Part shown: piece by piece, positions 19,019 to 27,662 of the stretch
How the letters are laid out: every line of letters starts with the position of its first letter
Position numbering within the stretch: position 1 is the stretch's first letter
NCBI RefSeq assembly: GCF_000614185.1
Contig: NZ_BAKM01000027.1
Coordinates: forward strand, 19,568 to 83,567
DNA length: 64,000 nt
Source: Phocaeicola sartorii JCM 17136 = DSM 21941
GTDB lineage: Bacteria > Bacteroidota > Bacteroidia > Bacteroidales > Bacteroidaceae
Direction: 5' to 3'
Notes under the pieces: generated by a model
Seen by the model: only the letters and a program-made list of their open reading frames with translations
Told to the model about the DNA's origin: nothing
The model's database searches: none
Made by a program: the position numbers and the translations under genes

Positions 19019-19894
19019 TTACATTACGTTTAATACCTGCTCTTTGATCTGTTCCAATTCATCCTTCATCTGTACCACGATATTCTGCATCTCGGCATGA
19101 TTGGATTTGCTGCCGGTGGTATTGATCTCGCGCCCCATTTCCTGTGCTATGAAACCAAGCTTTTTCCCTTGGCCGTGACCACCGGCCATGGTTTCACGGA
19201 AATATTTCAAATGGTTGGCAAGACGTTGCTTTTCTTCGTTGATATCCAGTTTCTCAATGTAATAGATCAATTCCTGTTCCAGACGGTTCTTGTCATAATC
19301 CACATTGATGGTTTTCTCTAATGCATCCGTAATGCGCTCACGTATCTTGGCTACACGTTCTGTTTCGTAGGGTTCGATGGATTTCAACAAACTCTCAATG
19401 TTGTCTATCTTTTCGTTGAATTTCTTTTCCAGGGCGGCACCTTCCTGCTTGCGGAAATCCACCAAATGGCTGATGGCCTCTTCCACTACCTGGCGGACTA
19501 CTTCCCATTCTTCTTCCGAAAGTTCCTGAACATCGACTTTGGTCAGTACATCGGGCATCCGCAGAAGAGTTGCGAACCAATCTTCGGGCATCGGTATATG
19601 GGTGGTTTCGGAGATGGCCTTTATCTGATTGTAGTAGTTTTCTACAAGGGCGGCGTTGATGGGAGTGGCTGTGTCCGAAACGTCTTTCTCTACCCACAGG
19701 CTGAAATCAACTTTGCCGCGCTCCAGTGATTTGGAAACCATATTGCGGATTTCTATCTCTTTCTCACGGTATAAAGGAGCGATCCGTGTCGATAAGTCCA
19801 TTGCTTTACTGTTCAGAGACTTGATCTCTACGTTAATTTTCTTTTCTCCGAATATAGCGGTTGCTTTACCGTATCCGGTCATTGACTGTATCAT
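19019..19894 (-). CDS. yicC: YicC-family endoribonuclease
   Basis: 291 residues from the chosen start MIQSMTGYGKA at 19894. Seven codons further upstream are in frame, but the -7 box TACTTTTG (19920-19913) overlaps them, so the shorter form is correct. The C-terminal signature KKLGFIAQEMGREINTTGSKSN is characteristic. YicC/YloC proteins are now described as a family of RNases. Confidence 0.93.
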   Translation of the reverse strand: MIQSMTGYGKATAIFGEKKINVEIKSLNSKAMDLSTRIAPLYREKEIEIRNMVSKSLERGKVDFSLWVEKDVSDTATPINAALVENYYNQIKAISETTHIPMPEDWFATLLRMPDVLTKVDVQELSEEEWEVVRQVVEEAISHLVDFRKQEGAALEKKFNEKIDNIESLLKSIEPYETERVAKIRERITDALEKTINVDYDKNRLEQELIYYIEKLDINEEKQRLANHLKYFRETMAGGHGQGKKLGFIAQEMGREINTTGSKSNHAEMQNIVVQMKDELEQIKEQVLNVM

Positions 19895-19912
19895 AACTAA
19901 TATGTTTTTTTG

Positions 19913-19962
19913 CAAAAGTAATCTTTTTATGGAAATGAAGTATAAATAAAAGTGTATATTTG
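19913..19962. promoter_or_regulatory. Divergent -7 boxes for yicC and tsaB
   Basis: Minus-strand TACTTTTG at 19920-19913 serves yicC; plus-strand TATATTTG at 19955-19962 serves tsaB, whose start is at 19990. Confidence 0.6.
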
Positions 19963-19989
19963 CAGATTATATTATATAAGTAGAGCATT

Positions 19990-20679
19990 ATGTCGTGTAT
20001 TTTGCATATTGAAACTTCAACAGAGGCCTGCTCTGTTGCCGTCAGCGAGGATGGATTGGCGGTGTTTTCCAAAGAAGATTTGAAAGGACCTTCACACGCC
20101 GTGCAGCTGGGCGTATTCGTAGATGAGGCTTTATCGTTTGTCGACAGTCGTGGTATGCCGTTGGATGCAGTGGCTGTGAGCTGCGGGCCTGGTTCGTACA
20201 CGGGTCTGCGCATTGGCGTTTCTATGGCGAAGGGCATTTGCTATGGACGTAATCTGCCGCTTATCGGACTTCCTACCTTGGAGGTATTGTGTGTGCCGGT
20301 GTTGCTGCATCATGATTTACCCGAGGATGCGTTGCTCTGCCCTATGATAGACGCACGTCGCATGGAGGTATATGCGGCTGTTTATGACCGTGCGTTGAAT
20401 GTGAAAAGAGAAATAGCCGCCGATATTGTTGATGAGCATTCTTATTTGGAGTTTCTGAATGAACACCCGGTTTATTTCTTTGGCAACGGGGCTGCCAAAT
20501 GCCGTGAGAAAATTACTCATCCCCATGCTCATTTCATTGATGATATCCGTCCGTTGGGCAAATGGATGTTCCCATTGGCGGAAAAGGAAATGATAAGACA
20601 GAACTTTAAGGATGTGGCTTATTTTGAGCCTTTCTATCTGAAAGAGTTTGTAGCTTCCAAACCCAAAAAGCTTTTGTAA
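19990..20679 (+). CDS. tsaB: tRNA threonylcarbamoyladenosine modification protein TsaB
   Basis: 229 residues. ILHIETSTEACSVAVSEDG and the conserved VSCGPGSYTGLRIGVSMAKG mark the ASKHA-fold TsaB. It is the partner of TsaD and TsaE in making t6A at position 37 of ANN-decoding tRNAs. Length normal. Confidence 0.95.
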   Translation: MSCILHIETSTEACSVAVSEDGLAVFSKEDLKGPSHAVQLGVFVDEALSFVDSRGMPLDAVAVSCGPGSYTGLRIGVSMAKGICYGRNLPLIGLPTLEVLCVPVLLHHDLPEDALLCPMIDARRMEVYAAVYDRALNVKREIAADIVDEHSYLEFLNEHPVYFFGNGAAKCREKITHPHAHFIDDIRPLGKWMFPLAEKEMIRQNFKDVAYFEPFYLKEFVASKPKKLL

Positions 20680-20725
20680 TATCCAATGGACAAATTAGTG
20701 CATAAATTATAAATTTTAGATATAT

Positions 20726-21352
20726 ATGGAGTATAATACTCAACAACGAACTTTACCCCTTCCCGAATATGGTAGAAGTGTGCAGAACATGGTGGATCAT
20801 GCCTTGACTATCGAGGATAGAGCTGAGCGCCAGCGTTGTGCGAACACGATTATTAATATTATGGGCGGTATGTTCCCGCATTTGCGGGATGTGCCTGATT
20901 TCAAGCATAAACTATGGGATCATCTGGCTATTATGGCCGGTTTTAAACTGGATATTGATTATCCGTATGAGATTGTGAAGAAAGAAAATCTGGAGGTAAA
21001 ACCCGATATGTTGCCTTATCCGCATAATGGGATCCGCTACCGTCATTATGGCCGTATTCTGGAGAACATGATTAAAAAGGCGGTGGACTATCCGGAAGGT
21101 GAGGAAAAGAAGCAGCTGATCAGTCTGATCGCAAACCACATGAAGAAATGCTTCCTTAACTGGAATAAAGACGGGGTGGAAGACCAGAAGATTCTGGACG
21201 ACCTTCGTGATTATTCTAAGGGGGCGATCAATCTGAACCCTGAAGATCTGCGTTTGAATGAGCAGCAACGGGTTTATGTTCCACGCAGGCCGCAACAGAA
21301 CAACAATCAGCGCAGACCGCAACAAAACAACAATCAAAGAAAGAAATATTAA
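20726..21352 (+). CDS. DUF4290-type protein
   Basis: 208 residues, soluble and mostly helical, beginning MEYNTQQRTLPLPEYGR. It matches a conserved Bacteroidales family (DUF4290) that commonly lies just upstream of murA, as here (18 bp). The tail is a short duplicated repeat, RRPQQNNNQ twice (about residues 187-204), then a basic end. Function unknown; co-transcription with murA is likely. Confidence 0.85.
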   Translation: MEYNTQQRTLPLPEYGRSVQNMVDHALTIEDRAERQRCANTIINIMGGMFPHLRDVPDFKHKLWDHLAIMAGFKLDIDYPYEIVKKENLEVKPDMLPYPHNGIRYRHYGRILENMIKKAVDYPEGEEKKQLISLIANHMKKCFLNWNKDGVEDQKILDDLRDYSKGAINLNPEDLRLNEQQRVYVPRRPQQNNNQRRPQQNNNQRKKY

Positions 21353-21370
21353 TTCCTAAAAACTGATACC

Positions 21371-22673
21371 ATGGCTTCGTTTGTAATTGAAGGAGGACAT
21401 AAATTGCACGGTGAGATATACCCGCAAGGTGCTAAAAATGAAGTGCTGCAGATTCTTTGTGCCACTTTGCTGACTTCGGAAGAAGTGACAGTGACTAATA
21501 TTCCGGATATTCTGGACGTGAACAACTTGATCCAGTTGTTACGTGATATGGGGGTCAAGGTGTCGAAAACAGGAATTGATTCGTATGCGTTTAAGGCTGA
21601 CACGGTGGATTTGAACTATCTGGAGAGTGATGAATTCTTAAAGAAATGTTCCAGCCTGCGGGGATCGGTCATGTTGGTTGGCCCGTTGGTGGCCCGCTTC
21701 GGCAAGGCTTTGATTTCAAAGCCGGGCGGTGATAAGATTGGCCGTCGTCGTCTGGACACTCACTTTATCGGCATACAGAAGCTGGGGGCTTGCTTTAATT
21801 ATGATGAGGAGCGAAGTATTTTCAGCATTTGTGCGGATCATTTGGAAGGCACTGATATGTTGCTGGATGAGGCTTCTGTCACCGGTACGGCTAATATCGT
21901 GATGGCTTCCGTCCTGGCAAAGGGCAAGACGACCATTTACAACGCTGCCTGTGAACCTTATTTACAGCAGCTTTGCCGCATGTTGAACGGCATGGGGGCG
22001 AAGATTACCGGTATTGCATCCAACTTGCTCACTATTGAAGGAGTGGAAAGCCTGCATGGTTGCAGTCATCGGGTATTGCCCGATATGATTGAAGTGGGCA
22101 GTTTCATCGGAATGGCTGCCATGACAGGAAGCGAGCTGACCATCAAGAATGTATCGCATGAAAATCTGGGTATTATCCCGGAGAGTTTCCGTCGTTTAGG
22201 AATCAGGGTGGAACAGCGGGAGATGATCTCTTTATCCCCGAGCAGGAACATTATCAGATAGAGTCGTTTATTGACGGTTCCATTATGACCATAGCGGACG
22301 CTCCCTGGCCAGGCTGACTCCCGACCTGCTCAGTGTGGTGCTGGTGGTGGCTACCCAAGCGAAGGGCAGCGTGCTGATTCATCAGAAGATGTTTGAAAGC
22401 CGCCTGTTCTTTGTGGACAAGCTCATAGATATGGGAGCGCAGATTATATTATGTGATCCTCATCGTGCTGTTGTGATAGGGCATGACCGTAATTTCCAGC
22501 TTCGTGCCGGAAATATGACTTCGCCCGATATCCGTGCCGGTATCGCTTTGCTGATAGCGGCAATGAGTGCCGATGGTACCAGCCGCATACACAATATAGA
22601 GCAGATAGACCGGGGATATCAGAATATAGACCAGCGTTTGAATGCGCTTGGCGCACGCATTACTAGAATTTAG
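21371..22673 (+). CDS. murA: UDP-N-acetylglucosamine 1-carboxyvinyltransferase (two apparent frameshifts)
   Basis: MurA makes the first committed peptidoglycan precursor. Restoring a G at the GGG run 22218-22220 and a C near 22312-22316 gives 434 residues with no other defect; the restored text reads EQRGDDLF and WPGLTPDLLS. The N-terminal GAKNE loop is present. In the catalytic loop, [12 protein letters not shown] has Asp (GAT at 21731-21733) where most enzymes have the fosfomycin-reactive Cys. Cys-to-Asp enzymes are active but fosfomycin-resistant in other bacteria. The gene is essential, so the breaks are probably sequence errors. Confidence 0.93.
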
Positions 22674-22679
22674 AGAATC

Positions 22680-23198
22680 ATGATTAAGAAAGATGAAGTT
22701 TTCAAGATTGGTATATTCAACAAACCGCATGGAGTGAAAGGAGAAATCTCATTCACTTTTACCGATGATATTTTTGACCGTGCGGAATGTGAGTATCTGG
22801 TCTGTCTGTTGGATGGTATATTTGTGCCTTTTTTTATTGAAGAGTACCGTTTTCGTTCGGATACTACCGCTTTGGTAAAGCTGGAGGGGGTGGATACCTC
22901 AGAAAAGGCCCGTATGTTTACGAATGTAGAGGTTTATTTCCCCAAGAAATATGCCGATGAGGAGGAAGATTCGGAGGATATACCTACCTGGAACTATTTT
23001 ATTGGTTTTAAGGTGGAGGATGTGAATCATGGTGGGTTAGGCGAGATTGTGGCGGTGGATGACAGTACGATGAATGTCCTTTTTTCCATTGAGAAAGACG
23101 GTGAGGAACTTTTGTTGCCTGCCCACGAGGAATTTATCATCCAATTGGATAAGAAAAAGCGTTTGCTGACGGTCGAAGTACCTGATGGCTTGATATAA
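22680..23198 (+). CDS. rimM: 16S rRNA processing protein RimM
   Basis: 172 residues. The N-terminal [17 protein letters not shown] and the PRC-barrel C-terminal half with [19 protein letters not shown] identify it. It helps mature the 30S head by binding S19. It starts 6 bp after murA. Confidence 0.95.
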   Translation: MIKKDEVFKIGIFNKPHGVKGEISFTFTDDIFDRAECEYLVCLLDGIFVPFFIEEYRFRSDTTALVKLEGVDTSEKARMFTNVEVYFPKKYADEEEDSEDIPTWNYFIGFKVEDVNHGGLGEIVAVDDSTMNVLFSIEKDGEELLLPAHEEFIIQLDKKKRLLTVEVPDGLI

Positions 23199-23216
23199 AT
23201 AGAGAAGGTGCGCGCG

Positions 23217-24074
23217 ATGAAGAAAAAAGGAAAGAAAGCGTTTTGGCATAATTTCAAGTTTAAGTATAAACTGACGATAACCAATGAAAACACGTTGGAG
23301 GAGATTGTGGAATTGCACGTTTCCAAGCTCAATGGTGTGTCTGTATTGCTGTCTGCCGTAACGGTAATTTTCCTGATTTCGGCAACTATCATTGTATTTA
23401 CTCCTTTACGTAACTATTTGCCGGGATATATGAACAGTGAGGTGCGTGCGCAGGTAGTGACCAACGCTCTGCGGGCTGATTCATTGCAGCAAGTAGTGAC
23501 ACGGCAGAATATGTATATCATGAATATTCAGGATATATTTAGTGGAAAAGTAAAAGCGGATACGGTTCAGTCTATTGACTCTCTGACTATTCTTCGTTCT
23601 GATTCTTTGATGGAGCGCACCAGACAGGAAGAAGAGTTCCGCAAGCAGTATGAAGAATCGGAACGGTATAATCTGACGGCCGTTAATGATAATAATGCCG
23701 CTTCCGGATTGATATTTTATCGTCCCACACGTGGCATGATGTCATCAAATTTTAATTCAGAGAACAGGCATTACGGAGTGGACATTGCTGCCAACCCTAA
23801 CGAAAGTGTGCTGGCGACATTGGATGGGACAGTGATTCTGGCTACTTACACAGCAGAAACTGGTTATGTCATTCAGATACAGCACGGACAGGATTTTGTG
23901 TCGGTGTATAAACATTGTGGTTCGTTATTAAAGAAAGAAGGCGATCCGGTGAAAGGTGGTGAAGCTATTGCACTGGTAGGAAACACCGGCGAGAAGACTA
24001 CCGGTCCTCATCTGCATTTCGAATTGTGGCACAAGGGACGTGCGATTGATCCCTCAAAATACATTGTATTTTAA
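23217..24074 (+). CDS. M23-family peptidase with one membrane anchor
   Basis: 285 residues from ATG at 23217 (a GTG three codons earlier is also in frame). One transmembrane segment lies near residues 45-65, followed by a periplasmic helical linker and a LytM/M23 domain. HYGVDIAANPNESVLA carries the first His/Asp pair, and GPHLHFELW the HxH zinc motif, so it appears catalytically intact. Probably a cell-wall endopeptidase. It precedes dxr closely. Confidence 0.9.
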   Translation: MKKKGKKAFWHNFKFKYKLTITNENTLEEIVELHVSKLNGVSVLLSAVTVIFLISATIIVFTPLRNYLPGYMNSEVRAQVVTNALRADSLQQVVTRQNMYIMNIQDIFSGKVKADTVQSIDSLTILRSDSLMERTRQEEEFRKQYEESERYNLTAVNDNNAASGLIFYRPTRGMMSSNFNSENRHYGVDIAANPNESVLATLDGTVILATYTAETGYVIQIQHGQDFVSVYKHCGSLLKKEGDPVKGGEAIALVGNTGEKTTGPHLHFELWHKGRAIDPSKYIVF

Positions 24075-24081
24075 CAACATT

Positions 24082-25230
24082 ATGAAAAAACAAATAGCGA
24101 TATTAGGTTCTACCGGCTCTATCGGTACACAGGCTTTACAGGTAATAGAGGAGCATCCTGATTTATACGAGGTCTATGCACTGACTGCCAATAACAGCGT
24201 CGGTTTATTAATAGAACAAGCCCGGAAGTTCATGCCTGAGGCGGTGGTGATAGCCAATGAGGAGAAATATCTTCAACTGAAGGAGGCGTTGAGCGATCTG
24301 CCTGTCAAGGTCTATGCGGGAGCGGATGCGCTCTCTCAGATTGTGGAATCACAACCTATTGACATTGTTCTGGCTTCTATGGTAGGCTATGCCGGGTTGC
24401 GTCCTACTATAAATGCGATAAAGGCAGGTAAAGCTATTGCTTTGGCTAATAAAGAGACACTGGTTGTGGCCGGCGAGTTGATTAATGCGTTGGCAAATCA
24501 GTATCATACAGCTGTACTTCCCGTGGATTCGGAACATTCGGCTATCTTCCAGTGCTTGGAAATAAATAACCGGTTGGAGAAAGTGATATTGACAGCTTCG
24601 GGAGGACCGTTCCGTACTTATACTATGGAGCAGTTGCAGACAGTGACCAAGGCACAAGCTTTGAAGCATCCCAATTGGGAGATGGGAGCGAAGATAACCA
24701 TTGATTCGGCTTCCATGATGAACAAGGGGTTTGAAGTGATTGAGGCTAAATGGTTGTTCGGAATGCGTCCGGAGCAGATTGAGGTGGTGGTACATCCACA
24801 GTCTGTCATTCATTCCATGGTGCAGTTTGAGGATGGGGCTGTGAAAGCACAATTGGGCATGCCCGATATGCGTCTGCCTATTCAATATGCTTTTTCGTAT
24901 CCGGAGCGTGTGAAATCTTCTTTTGAACGGTTGGATTTCGCCCGTATAACAGACCTGACTTTCGAACAGCCTGATACCAGACGCTTCCGTAATCTGGCGT
25001 TGGCATACGAAGCTTTGTATCAGGCCGGAAATATGCCCTGCATAGTGAATGCGGCTAATGAAGTGGTGGTGGATGCTTTTCTGAAAGACAAGATATCTTT
25101 CCTGGGTATGAGTGATGTCATAGAACAGACGATGGGCAAAGTCGCTTATATCAAGGAACCGACTTATGAAGACTATGTGGCTACTGATGCTGAAGCCCGT
25201 AGGATGGCGTCATCCCTTTTGCCATCTTAA
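24082..25230 (+). CDS. dxr: 1-deoxy-D-xylulose 5-phosphate reductoisomerase
   Basis: 382 residues from ATG 24082, just after the preceding stop. The NADPH site GSTGSIGTQ, ANKETLVVAG, and the active-site SEHSAIFQ and GASMMNKG-like SASMMNKG segments are all present. It commits carbon to the non-mevalonate isoprenoid pathway; ispF lies at 14481. It is followed by rseP. Confidence 0.96.
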   Translation: MKKQIAILGSTGSIGTQALQVIEEHPDLYEVYALTANNSVGLLIEQARKFMPEAVVIANEEKYLQLKEALSDLPVKVYAGADALSQIVESQPIDIVLASMVGYAGLRPTINAIKAGKAIALANKETLVVAGELINALANQYHTAVLPVDSEHSAIFQCLEINNRLEKVILTASGGPFRTYTMEQLQTVTKAQALKHPNWEMGAKITIDSASMMNKGFEVIEAKWLFGMRPEQIEVVVHPQSVIHSMVQFEDGAVKAQLGMPDMRLPIQYAFSYPERVKSSFERLDFARITDLTFEQPDTRRFRNLALAYEALYQAGNMPCIVNAANEVVVDAFLKDKISFLGMSDVIEQTMGKVAYIKEPTYEDYVATDAEARRMASSLLPS

Positions 25231-25286
25231 GCGATAGCTGGCAAAGAATTATGTTAATTATAAATTATAAAATAGTAAATAGCTAG

Positions 25287-26627
25287 ATGGAAACATTTTT
25301 GATTCGTGCCCTTCAACTGATAATGAGCCTTTCGTTATTGGTCATTATTCATGAGGGAGGACATTTCCTTTTTTCACGTCTTTTTAAAGTAAGAGTAGAG
25401 AAGTTCTACATATTTTTTGATCCGTGGTTTTCTTTGTTCAAATTCAAGCCGAAGAACAGTGATACGGAATATGGTATCGGATGGGTGCCTTTGGGAGGGT
25501 ATGTGAAGATCTCGGGATGATAGATGAGTCTATGGATACCGAGCAGATGAAACAACCTGCCAACCTTGGGAATTCCGTTCAAAACCGGCCTGGCAGCGCT
25601 TGCTTATCATGGTGGGTGGTGTCTTGATGAATTTCTTGTTGGCTATTTTCATCTATTCCATGATTTTATTTCATTGGGGGGATTCCTTTGTCTCGTTGCA
25701 AGATATGACATACGGGATGAAGTTCAACGAGCGTGCTCAGGAAATAGGTTTCCGTGACGGTGATATCCTTCTTCGTGCAGACGAGAAACCATTGGAACGT
25801 TTCGGGATGGATATGCTTCGCGATATAACCGAGGCGCGTGTCGTGACAGTATTGCGTGATGGTAAGGAAACAGATGTATATATGCCTGAGATCAGCCTGC
25901 TGGATATAGCAAAGGACGATCCGATGTTTGTTACCGCTCTGACTCCTAATGTGGTTGATTCGGTGATACCGGGGGGGGGCTGGATAAGGCCGGCATACAG
26001 AAAGGAGACAGTCTGATCGCTGTCAACGGCGAGATGCTGAATTCATGGAATGCATTGGTGGAAAAACTGGATAAAATGCAGGCTGCAGCGGAAGCTGCAG
26101 GAGATAAAAGTGCTGTTATGCAAATGGTCTATTCGCGTGGCGGATTGCGCGATACAGCTACCGTGCGTACGGACTCGCTGTTCAGAGTGGGGGCGATATT
26201 TTCTTCATTGGCTGATTATAAAGAAACAATCCGTGAATATGGGTTCTTTGAATCTTTCCCCGCAGGAGTGCGATTAGGGGTGAATACATTGAAAGGATAC
26301 GTGAACGATATGAAATATGTGTTCACCAAAGAAGGGGCCAAGAGCGTAGGTGGTTTTGGAACGATAGGAAGCATTTTCCCGAAAGTATGGGATTGGCATC
26401 GTTTTTGGGAAATGACTGCTTTTCTGTCAATCATCCTTGCGTTTATGAATATTCTGCCTATTCCGGCATTGGATGGCGGACATGTGCTGTTCCTGCTTTA
26501 TGAAATTATAGCCCGTCGTAAGCCGAGTGACAAATTTATGGAATATGCGCAGATGGTCGGTATGTTTCTGTTGTTTGCCTTGCTCATCTGGGCGAATTTC
26601 AATGATATCATGCGATTCTTGTTCTAG
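25287..26627 (+). CDS. rseP: Site-2 zinc metalloprotease RseP (three apparent frameshifts)
   Basis: An intramembrane protease that cleaves anti-sigma factors and remnant signal peptides. Zinc motif HEGGH (22-26), a PDZ region, and the C-terminal NILPIPALDGGH motif are present, with four membrane segments. The frame needs one base restored near 25516 (CGGGAT), one at 25560-25561 (GCCAAC) and one in the run of nine G at 25971-25979. The repaired protein is 447 residues, the normal length. It lies in the common dxr-rseP arrangement. All three breaks being base losses argues for sequencing error. Confidence 0.92.
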
Positions 26628-26682
26628 GTTTGCACTACAGAAAAGGATACGGCATTTTTTGTAAAGTGCAGATAGAAACGGA

Positions 26683-26718
26683 TTTCCGCAAAGATTGAAT
26701 CAATCGTCTTTGCGGAAA
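26683..26718 (+). terminator. rseP terminator
   Basis: A perfect 12-bp inverted repeat (TTTCCGCAAAGA with TCTTTGCGGAAA) with a 12-base loop, then a T-rich stretch. Confidence 0.7.
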
Positions 26719-26764
26719 TTTGCGTTTATTATATTGTTTCTCTTCTGTGGTGAAAAAAAGACAT

Positions 26765-27080
26765 AAAAAAAAGAGCGAAAGTTCTTATCAAACCCGCTCA
26801 CATCCTGAAGAACCCCCCTCCATAAATGGGGTTCTTTTCATCTTTCTCGTCTCAGTTGTGTTATCCTCTTCTTGTACCTAAAAAAACAACTCTTTTAATA
26901 CCTATTAAACTAATCTCCTGAAAACTTTCTTTTTCTAATTACCTTAAATCTTACTACTAATACCTTTCTAATTCAATCTTTTTTTACCTAAATCTAATAC
27001 CTTGATTAAAATCTTTACCTTAATACTTAATACCTAATTTTGTTCTTTTCTTTATTAACTTAATATTTGGTTTCACAACC
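26765..27080 (-). ncRNA. Candidate small RNA gene between rseP and nrdG
   Basis: This non-coding 570-bp gap (26628-27198) holds a minus-strand promoter box (TACCTTTG at 27094-27087, with CTTG at 27117-27114 19 bp away) and, about 300 bp on, a hairpin of GAGCG and CGCTC followed by nine T on the minus strand (about 26798-26765). A second hairpin, AAGAACCCC/GGGGTTCTT, is at 26809-26836. Between these the RNA would be purine-rich and carry AGGTA eight times (plus-strand TACCT starting at 26875, 26899, 26940, 26961, 26985, 26998, 27016, 27031). No open frame fits. Family not recognised. Confidence 0.5.
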
Positions 27081-27086
27081 ACATTG

Positions 27087-27117
27087 CAAAGGTACGGCTT
27101 TTCTTGATATTAGCAAG
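27087..27117 (-). promoter_or_regulatory. Promoter of the candidate small RNA
   Basis: Minus strand CTTG, 19 bp, TACCTTTG; one mismatch to the Bacteroidales consensus. Confidence 0.55.
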
Positions 27118-27138
27118 TGAATAGATGCTGAAAAACAT

Positions 27139-27188
27139 AAAAAAGGCTGAATTCATGATATATATCAAGAAAACGCCCTTTTTTGTTC
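27139..27188. terminator. Bidirectional terminator-like element after nrdG
   Basis: AAAAAAGGC and GCCCTTTTTT frame an inner palindrome TGATATATATCA; either strand ends in T. It lies just after the nrdG stop on the minus strand. Confidence 0.5.
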
Positions 27189-27198
27189 CTTTTTTGTG

Positions 27199-27657
27199 TT
27201 ATCGCACACGGATGATGCGCTGGTTGCTGCTTCCCCGAAATTCCAGATAAGGGGAGTATAAATCAGGTTCGAACCGCCCGTCTACTATGACATCCACATA
27301 ATCCAGTATTGGTTTTAACATTTCATCGTTTTGTATCTGTTCAAACGTATATCCTGTATAGCACCAGATGTTTTGTCCGGTAGCTTCTTTGATCTGTTTG
27401 ATCAATGCCAGGAAGTCTTGGGGATGGTAAAGTGGGTCTCCACCGGAGAAGGTAATGCCATCCAGCAATGGATTGGCGTTTATTTCGCAGATTATTCTTT
27501 CTACTTTTTCCGGTGTGAGCGGAGTGCCTGCCGATGGGTTCCAGGATTCGGGATTCTGGCAACCGTGACAGTGGTGACGGCATCCGGCCAGATAGATGGA
27601 ATAACGGATGCCTTCACCATCGACTATTGTTTCAGGATAGGTAAATAACAAGTTCAT
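27199..27657 (-). CDS. nrdG: Anaerobic ribonucleotide reductase activating protein
   Basis: 152 residues from the chosen start [16 protein letters not shown] at 27657; an open frame further upstream overlaps nrdD and is not needed. The radical-SAM cluster motif is [14 protein letters not shown], and TFSGGDPL is the SAM-binding GGE-like motif. It generates the glycyl radical on NrdD. It starts 5 bp after the nrdD stop. Confidence 0.95.
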   Translation of the reverse strand: MNLLFTYPETIVDGEGIRYSIYLAGCRHHCHGCQNPESWNPSAGTPLTPEKVERIICEINANPLLDGITFSGGDPLYHPQDFLALIKQIKEATGQNIWCYTGYTFEQIQNDEMLKPILDYVDVIVDGRFEPDLYSPYLEFRGSSNQRIIRVR

Positions 27658-27662
27658 GCTGA

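Noticed and set aside
21371..22673. murA as a pseudogene
   Set aside because: The gene is essential and all motifs are intact on both sides of each break; sequence error is simpler.
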